Origin: Micropterus salmoides
Lineage: Eukaryota > Chordata > Actinopteri > Centrarchiformes > Centrarchidae
Length of the DNA stretch: 64,000 nt
Assembly (NCBI RefSeq): GCF_014851395.1
Contig: NW_024041150.1
Span: 26,215,225-26,279,224 of the forward strand
Reading direction: 5' to 3'
Positions within the stretch are counted from its first letter, which is position 1. The number at the start of each line of letters is the position of its first letter. A program made the translations under genes and the position numbers. Positions 57,316 to 64,000 of this stretch are shown here, piece by piece. The notes under the pieces were generated by a model. The model had not been told where the DNA came from. It made no database searches and worked only from the letters and a program-made list of their open reading frames with translations.

Positions 57316-57396
57316 TGCAGGTTCTTTAAAGCTGTTGTGGTGGGCAGCTCGTACAAGAACAAGGGGATGAACAAGTACATCTACGAGGGTCTGTAG
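57316..57396 (+). CDS. Possible terminal exon of an unidentified gene
   Basis: After a pyrimidine-containing stretch and a CAG acceptor-like site (CCCTTTATCCACAACCACAG, ending at 57315) the frame reads CRFFKAVVVGSSYKNKGMNK, then YIYEGL and a TAG stop. Codon choice is strikingly coding-like for a fish: TAC, AAG, AAC, ATC, GAG and CTG dominate, unlike the AT-rich chance frames elsewhere. I do not recognise the protein and saw no matching upstream exon in the window, so the rest of the gene would lie to the left behind a long intron. It could also be a fragment of a processed pseudogene, or chance. The segment is only 27 codons. Confidence 0.25.
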   Translation, partial: CRFFKAVVVGSSYKNKGMNKYIYEGL

Positions 57397-58649
57397 CCAA
57401 GCCACATGCAACTTGACAAAACCATTTCCACCAGCGCGCACAGACACACGCAAGCAGAAGCACACTCCACACTTAATGACCCCGTCCCTTCAGCGAAGTG
57501 GCCCTATCCTCAATTGCATGCTCCGAACTGGCATCTGTAAATTAAGTAAATTACAAATGATTGCAGGCTCTTTCCTGGCATACGACTACCGAGAGTGCAA
57601 TCAAGTCAACAATTCCCCAATCTTTTCTATACGCCAAAAGCCAGGAAGGTAAAACAAGCCTGGGATCCTCATGGCAACACTCTTGCTTATCAGTGTGGAC
57701 GTGTTGAACGAAAGTCTAGGGAGATAATTTTACTTGCCAGGGAGTAATGTAGAGAGACGAGGCGATTGGGTGCACTGAGGAGTATTTCACTGTTTACTTA
57801 CTGCTGTTTACAGTGTACATTCCTCCCTGTGGCTTTGGATTTATGCCGCCAGTAAAGCCCACAATGTCAGTCAGTCAGTTTAAACAGTCAACAGGCATTA
57901 CTGTCACAGTGGCTTTCCTATTTATTCTGCTCGCCGCCTCTTTAGGTCAGGAAAGCTTTGCAACCTGGACATATGGAAATGTACATGCGTATGGAACGCC
58001 TCTTCATACTGTCATTAGAAACAGCAACGCTGTCGCAGTTCCCCACTAACGCATCGTTTCACTTCCTCCGCAACAGCATTTGCGAGGTGGATCCTGCATG
58101 ACCATACGGGTGAAAGCATAAAGCGTAAACACATTTTTTTCTCTTCTTATCGCTGCCTGTTTAACTCGTACGCTGTGCTGTTATTTACAGACTTCCACAT
58201 TTATCCCCACACAGTGTGACACATCCCTAGCCCATCTCACCCCCACCCCCTGCTGATTTTGCTCCTGTCCCTTCTTATCTGGCTTCTATCCAAAGGCAAC
58301 GGCTAGGGACAGGATTATATTGAGAGATGTTATTAATTGCATCTCCTGCTTCCTCCTTTTTTCACCACTGCGCCTCTTGCACTGTCTGCTGGGCTCCTGT
58401 CTTGTGAGATCCAGGAGGCTTAAAAGAAGCAACAGCTAGAGTGAGAGAGATACAGGCTCATTAAAAACAGAAACATCAGAAATCTGTGTTTTTGCAAAGC
58501 CTGCATGTAATTCTCTCACGTCAAATAAGTCCAGCATCATTACTTGAAGTCAATAAAAAAGTCCAATTTTATTTTTTTGTATGTGATCAAATGATTTTTT
58601 AATGACAGAGGTATAGGCAAGAAGTACTTTTGAGAAGTTGATTTCCATC
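57397..58649. other. No gene recognised
   Basis: If the segment before it is a terminal exon, this would include its 3' untranslated region; no AATAAA is clearly placed near it. The 78-codon frame at 57813-58049 has a hydrophobic stretch but no other support. C-rich phrases occur at 58210-58260. Confidence 0.45.
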
Positions 58650-58885
58650 CCTTAGCTCAGCACAAAGACTGGAAACAGGGAAGCAGGTAGCCTGGCCCTG
58701 TCCAACGGTAACAAAATCCACTTACCAGCACCTCTAAAGCTCACTAATGAAGACATCTTGTTTGTTTTATCTTCTCATCTAACTCTTGGCAAGTAAAGGA
58801 ACGCATATTCACCAAAATAATTCTAAATGCTTCAAACTCATGCTCAGAGTAGTCCACTATTTCAGCCCCGGAACCAGTATTCTTG
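58650..58885 (+). repeat. 'Repeat B' copy with internal deletion
   Basis: CTTAGCTCAGCACAAAGACT, GGCCCTGTCCAACGGTAACA, AAATCCACTTACCAGCACCT, CTAAAGCTCACTAATGAAGA, CATCTTGTTTGTTTTATCTT and CATCTAACTCTTGGCAAGTA match the beginning and end of a percomorph repeat that I recognise. The central part is missing between CTTGTTTGTTT and ATCTTCTCATCTAAC. It is noncoding. Confidence 0.7.
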
Positions 58886-59719
58886 TAGGCTAAATGTAGC
58901 ATTAGCAGCAACTGATGATCCAACCTCCTGCCAGTGTGCCAGTCGGTGGGAAAAAACAATGATTACATTATAACCACAAGTGACTTTTACAGGACGATGA
59001 TGAATGCTAGTGTGACAGAAGCAAAAGTAGAGAAGAGTCATGAAGTTAGCAAATTGACTTAGTGATGTCAGTTACACAGCGATATGTATGCAAAGTTTGC
59101 TAACATTAGCTTACATTAGCCAACAAAGGCTAATAAGGCTGTAGCAGCAAACCTATGGGTGTGTTGACTTAAGCAAATGTGAGTTTTATTTTTTGTGAAT
59201 TAAATTCTGCAAGAACAAGAACTTTCCACTCATATCTTAAAATGTTTGATTTGAAAGAGAACGTATTGTAATTCTAATTATAACTATTCAAATTGTCTAT
59301 TATCTACCCCCTGCTCTTTCATTCATTTCTATCTGCGGGGTGTCTCTCATTTTTCCATGACTCACTGTGTATGGAGTGTTTTGTCAGATTGTTATTTGGG
59401 GTGCTTTAACTATGCGCTCCCCCTCGTGCCTTTGGGAGCACGGAGAGCTGAATTCTCCGCTCTGTGCTGGACTATTACAGCGCGTAACCATCGACTCCGC
59501 TTCTCACAGCAGTAGGTTTTATGTTGTTTTCCAGTTTCATTAGCTCATGGTGAATATCAGGTATTGATGCGCATATGATGTACTGTGATGTGTTATTGCT
59601 TTGCCTGGCTACAACTACCGCTGCCATGTTCACTGGAAGGTCTGGGTGCGCTTCAGTTGCCAGCAACTCTCTGAAGACACTAGTAATTTCACTTTAACTG
59701 CATGTGGTTCTAAGCGCTG
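58886..59719. other. No gene recognised
   Basis: 59090-59150 repeats GCTAACATTAGC-type phrases and may be an old repeat A scrap. 59400-59500 is less AT-rich (CGCTCCCCCTCGTGCCTTTG) and unassigned. Confidence 0.45.
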
Positions 59720-59982
59720 GTGTTTGTGAATTGGGCTTCTTTTGAAATGACACTCATTTGCATAGAAAGGGGCCATTTTTGCACCAGATGTGTGCATATT
59801 ACCTCATTTAAATACATGCAAATAGCACCGGAGCACTGAGACGCTCTTTGCTTGGCAGTGCAGTTAGGGGTGCATTTCACCCATTGCTTATGCTTTCAGA
59901 ATTACATAGTTTCTTTTTCTCTCATTTGCGCAGGTTTAGCAACCGCAAAAGCTGCGGAATCCTTTCGTGAATTTGCCCCTGA
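59720..59982. repeat. Decayed dispersed repeat (GCGCAGGTTTAGC ... GAATTTGCCCCT type)
   Basis: The right side TCATTTGCGCAGGTTTAGCA, ACCGCAAAAGCTGCGGAATC, CTTTCGTGAATTTGCCCCTG and the internal AAATACATGCAAATAGCACC match a repeat that I recognise from fish. The left side (TTTGTGAATTGGGC) is a possible inverted counterpart of the right end. Confidence 0.45.
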
Positions 59983-60761
59983 ATGTAATATAGACAGACA
60001 ATTCCAGCAATGATCTTTCCTACCCCACACAGTAACCACATTTCATCATAACAAAGCAATAAACTAACATTTCTATATTTATTTAAAGACCAATCTGTCA
60101 AATTTTGACAACAGAGTGTATTTCCAGGTAATATTGCTTGCAGAAGATAGCGGAAATGAAAGGCAGAAGAGAATAAATACAATCAGAGCACAATAACCTC
60201 TAATGGAGCCTGAGTGGGCACCAGAATAAATACAGACACATGTGTGTTTCCACTGACAGCTAGACAAATTAATAACACATGATACAGACACCTGTGGTTA
60301 ACCCTCTCACTGCAGATCGCGCTGGTTCAGGTGAGTGAAACTATATGAAGGTTATGAAAGCCAGTTATTTTTCTATTGTTCCATCAATATGCTGCAGTTT
60401 ATTCATTTTTGATATTCCAACAGACCAACAGACATTTGTTCATTAGACTTGAATTCCACGTTTACCTTGTTTTATTGACTCTTTCTTCAACCTATTCTCA
60501 TTTTGAACCACCACCACTGTCTTTTCACATGCACCTTGTGTGTGTGTGTGTCACAGTCTGGAAGCTTTGTCCTAACAGATGGAGAGAGAGAGAGTGAAAG
60601 AGAGAGGCAGACAGAAAGAGAAGGAGGGAGGGAGCGAGGGCGGCCTGCTGGGTTAATTCTCCTCAAACTGATCCTGTTCCTGTTCTGTCAGGGAGCGCTT
60701 CGTCTATCCAAAACCCTCTCCCTGGACCTCGCACCTGCTCCTAGGCATGGCAATGAGCCTC

Positions 60762-60819
60762 CACACACACGCACACACACACATGCACACACAAACACAC
60801 ACACACACACACACACACA
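60762..60819. repeat. Interrupted (CA)n microsatellite
   Basis: CA units broken by single GC, TG and AA interruptions; the last 30 bases are uninterrupted. Confidence 0.9.
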
Positions 60820-61010
60820 GAATGACAGAGACAGGTCCATGAAAAGAAGGCAAGAGAGGGAGAGGTGCGGTGGAAATAGAACAAGAGAACAAGAGAAGGG
60901 AGGTGGGGCCGCCAGAGAAGCTGGGGAATGCAGGATGGAAAAGTTGCGAGAGACGGCGGAGTGAGTCAAGAGTGGGGCGATGTCAGAAAGGAGGGAACAT
61001 TGGAAGGAAG

Positions 61011-61030
61011 ACAGACAGACAGACAGACAG
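61011..61030. repeat. (ACAG)5 microsatellite
   Basis: Five ACAG units in a purine-rich context. Confidence 0.85.
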
Positions 61031-61312
61031 AGGTGATCTGGGGAAGAAAATGAGTGACAGCAAGGTTGGTAGGGGAGTGAAAGAGGGAGAAACTCAAACA
61101 GACAGAAAAATGCAGAAGCAGTGATAAACAAGAGACGACGCGTTGGACAGTAAGTGTGAAAATGGAAGTGAGGAAGATAGATGGAAAGAGGTTAGGACTC
61201 CCTTTTCAGCTACACAATACTCCACATGAATATGAGTATCTCCACATGGTTTGGCACCTGCATGTAATGGGTTAACAAGATAAAATGCGTCTCGTGCTTT
61301 TAACCTGATTAC

Positions 61313-62019
61313 ATTTACACCTGGATTTAATATGTGCCATTGGCTCTCGATCAGATCTCAATGTGGACACACTGAGATCCGATCGAGAGGTGATTGCTCA
61401 GCAGAAGACAGACAGGAAATGTGGGAGAAAGACAGGTGCTGACATGCAGCAAATGGCCGCTGCGGTAAGGACTCAGCCTTGCCCATGTACAAGGCAAGAG
61501 CTCCACCAGCCGAGGTAACTGGCGTCCCGTGAAAGTGAAACTTTAGTTCCACCTGGCATTGATTCCTTGCGCTACCTTTCTTCATAAGATATCTTTTATT
61601 TTAGTAGTTTATATTAATTGTAACGCAACAGGGCATGAATTCACTTTCACATACGGATACATTCAGTTCACCGTTCACGTAAAACATGAGCATATTTAGT
61701 GAACGGCACCCTTTCATGCATAACACTGTATGGACACACTGCCTGTATGCAACGTTAAGCTTTTGATTTTATTTGTGGAAGACTGTGACCGTAGCGTATT
61801 TCCGCCCACGTACTCTTTGTTTGTGGATTGATGCATTTACACTTGTGTTCAGTGTGGTCACAACGTGTCTCTGACCACTTCCGGAGGTGGTTTGGCCGAT
61901 CGGATCCAGATCTGTCCTCAATGCATCTTGTGTGCATTTACACCTGTACTTTCATGCGGTCAAGCACTATCCGAATGCAATGTGATCACTCAAAGCACAT
62001 TTTCATTCCAGGTGTAAAT
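61313..62019. mobile_element. Foldback MITE-like element with ATTTACACCTGGA ends
   Basis: ATTTACACCTGGATTTAA at the left end and CATTCCAGGTGTAAAT at the right end are inverted copies. Just inside the left end is the hairpin CTCTCGATCAGATCTCA/TGAGATCCGATCGAGAG (61344-61389). Further in, TTTGGCCGATCGGATCCAGA and a second internal CATTTACACCTGTACTTTCA occur. Fish carry abundant elements with 'TTTACACCTGGCATTAA' ends and GATCGGATC cores. It is noncoding; the target duplication was not resolved. Confidence 0.6.
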
Positions 62020-63261
62020 AGGATATATAATTGGCCTCTACAGAATTAATCTCCTTGAGACCAGGAGGTTAAACTTGTAGGCCTACTAGTCTGCCAAAAG
62101 AGATCAGTCTATACTTTATGTAATGCACGGCCATTTCTGTAGTCACTCTGATTTGAAAGAAGCCCCCCTTGCTTTGGCATTCAGAAAGGTCACAAGCTGT
62201 TGATATAAAGATGTGTCGGCTGTCCGAGTGATACCCAGCGGCTCATCTGAAGCGCAGGTGTCAGTCGCCCAAAACAGGCTCTCATGTTCCTGCTGAGCGC
62301 ATTGTTTCAAGTTTTATCTCCAAACTTGTTGCCAGCTGTCAAAGGTGGTGCCTCAGAGAAACAAAGAAATCATATCTTCAAACAGCGCCAACACCCCACC
62401 ATTCGTTGATTGATCACATAGCTGCGGGTTCAAAATGACAACAACGTCTGGCGCCAATATAGTTGATGGAGCTTCAAACTAAATGGAACCCGATGAACAG
62501 CAGCCCAAACTGCAAGCTTACTGTAAATGAAATGGGAGAAAAACGCAGCACAGAGGAGAGAGGATGTAGAAATTAGTGATGTAATAATGTTGCCAGTAGT
62601 TTCATTGACTTTTGTGCATGCGCACACATTTCAATATTCTTTCTGTCTTCTCTGATATTTATATAATAATCAACAGATAAAATCTCAGGTAACGCAGGCT
62701 GCTGCTCAATGGTTTAGTTACATGTAGCTAAGCAAAACAACTTTTGTTTATATGGAAAAAATAAATTTGTGGACTAATACAAAATGGAGATGGTTATCAC
62801 CATATTTTAAATGGCCTAAAAGCCAGGGCCCCAGTCACCAAGGGGACTGCCACCAGGTTCACTGTGTATCATTTGGTTTTTGTTGGTTTCAAATTCACTC
62901 TTCAAATTTTGGAATATACACCAATATAGAAATGTGCCTCGTCATACAGCATGCCATAATTGCCTGAATGCTGAGACTAATTACTGAGGTTAGAACCCAA
63001 ACACAGGACACTACTTGCGAAAAGTACAGGCTTACATGTGCAGTTGCAGGACTGAAGTCCGGTAACAGGTAGATCAAAAAGAAAAACATAAATCCAAACT
63101 CGAAGGAATAACGGGATAATCCAAAGATGCAGACTGGAGTCCAAACTGAGAAATATCCAAACTACGGAGCAGGAAACAACACAGGGAAACACACTAAAAC
63201 ACTCACAAACCACCAAGTTAAACTGGCCCTCACTACTACACATTTGCTAACCTTTCATCTG
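62020..63261. other. No gene recognised
   Basis: Unique DNA. 63000-63200 is rich in AAAC/CCAAACT phrases (ATCCAAACTCGAAGGAATAA, GGAGTCCAAACTGAG) that resemble retroelement-associated A-rich sequence in fish, but no element could be delimited. Confidence 0.45.
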
Positions 63262-63512
63262 AGGCTTTTACATGTGGAGTTTCCTCTCTCAATCCAAAGA
63301 CATGCAGGCGAGGTGAAGCGAAAACTCTTAAATTGCCAGTAGGTGTGTATATGGGTGTGAATGGTTGTCTGTCTGTATGTGTTTAGCCCTGAGATGGACC
63401 TGCGGCCAGTTCAGGGCCTACCACACCTCTCACACAGTGGATGCCGGGACAGGGTCCAGCCCCATGTGACCCTGAACAGGATAAGTCGTTTAGAAGATGG
63501 ATCGATAATTTC
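63262..63512 (+). repeat. Dispersed teleost repeat (CCAAAGACATGCAGG ... AGATGGAT type)
   Basis: GGAGTTTCCTCTCTCAATCC, AAAGACATGCAGGCGAGGTG, TCTTAAATTGCCAGTAGGTG, GAATGGTTGTCTGTCTGTAT, CCCTGAGATGGACCTGCGGC, GGGACAGGGTCCAGCCCCAT and GATAAGTCGTTTAGAAGATG occur in order. This is a repeat that I recognise as extremely common in fish and usually ends in GATGGATGG. It is noncoding. Confidence 0.75.
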
Positions 63513-64000
63513 GATGTGTGAAATGGTTTCAGAACAACTTGCTTGTGCACGAGTGTGAGAGAAGCACCTTACCTTACAAAACAACGATTACAGAGCTACA
63601 TAATGATGTAAATTTTGATTCAATAGTGAGATTAAATGTTTTCCCTCTTTTGTCATTAATTAATTCCATATTCACTGTGCAATCACTTGCCAGACCTGCA
63701 GATGAAAGAGCCTGTTGTCATGGTCATAGCATTAACTGTTCTTAACACCTTTCAAATTAATTTACCTGCCACTGTTATTTATCTCAGTCCAGTAACTTTT
63801 GCAGGGTTGAATTTGTTCAATAATAGCTCTATTTAAAGACACAGCTGATGAAAAGCAGCCCGCTTCATCAAATCAAAGTAATTTCAAAATCCAACTTGTG
63901 TCATCTTATTGAACTACAAATAGTGACTTTAAGCCATTAGGAATGGTTAAAAATAGTTAGCGGTGCAAAAACACCTTAGATTTGAATCACTACTGATACC
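63513..64000. other. No gene recognised
   Basis: Unique AT-rich DNA to the right edge. 63755-63960 has several TAAT- and AAAG-type motifs but nothing that supports a feature. Confidence 0.5.

Larger units (their letters stand above)
59983..61312. other. No gene; purine-rich and CA-rich low-complexity zone
   Basis: 60575-60640 is almost pure GA (GGAGAGAGAGAGAGTGAAAG). It is followed by the CA repeat and a long purine-rich stretch to about 61195. Open frames here (60503-60964, 60688-61131) merely translate these tracts. Confidence 0.6.

Noticed and set aside
57813..58049. 78-codon frame with a hydrophobic stretch resembling a signal or membrane segment
   Set aside because: No codon bias, no splice signals and no recognisable family; a single hydrophobic stretch is common by chance.
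60503..61131. Long frames on both strands (153 and 147 codons)
   Set aside because: They translate the CA microsatellite and purine-rich tract; low-complexity products only.

Overview
This window looks like a gene-poor stretch of a bony-fish genome, most likely a spiny-rayed (percomorph) teleost. It is AT-rich with low coding density. It is full of CA/TG and other microsatellites and carries repeat families that I recognise as common in teleosts: Tc1 transposons, an L2-type LINE, tRNA-derived SINEs, a ZBED-type hAT transposase, and MITEs with the CAGTGGTGGAAAGTA or TTATTTATACTTCTGC ends. I see no complete host protein-coding gene, rRNA, convincing tRNA gene or CRISPR array. The window is therefore probably a gene desert or the inside of a very large intron. 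Family names come from memory of consensus sequences and motifs, not from a search.

Layout. 1-775: a degenerate tandem duplication whose second unit is split by a dispersed repeat with a CTCAG target duplication. 1.9-7.1 kb: two copies of an 'AGCATGCTAACATTTGC' teleost repeat in otherwise featureless DNA. 13.2-13.4 kb: the C-terminal tail of a LINE polymerase. 16.07-17.93 kb: a solo LTR with ACAT target duplications. 21.48-22.48 kb: an internally deleted Tc1 element on the minus strand. 23.25-23.33 kb: a perfect hairpin with 25-bp arms. 25.9-27.7 kb: a broken hAT transposon invaded by two SINEs, followed by an abrupt C-rich block and another dispersed repeat (28.3-28.8 kb).

34.1-38.7 kb: further repeats and a TIR element. 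39.3-41.5 kb: a decayed L2-type LINE on the minus strand. 45.2-45.5 kb: a tRNA-derived SINE. 46.44-47.67 kb: an almost intact Tc1/mariner element with DD36E spacing and one premature stop. 48.73-50.63 kb: a second solo LTR with AAAC target duplications, built like the first. 53.0-54.9 kb: a hAT-type and a Harbinger-type MITE. 57.3 kb: a short coding-like segment that could be a terminal exon. 58.6-63.5 kb: more dispersed repeats, a foldback element and microsatellites.

No genes work together here; what the window shows is layered transposon history. The strongest evidence is structural: target duplications, matched termini, and a reading frame that becomes continuous again when a SINE is subtracted. 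Several unique stretches rich in homeodomain or octamer-like motifs are flagged as possible conserved noncoding elements, but conservation cannot be judged from one sequence. I did not find a convincing new biological system. The best leads are the paired solo LTRs, the DD36E element, the 57.3 kb exon candidate and the 23.25 kb hairpin.
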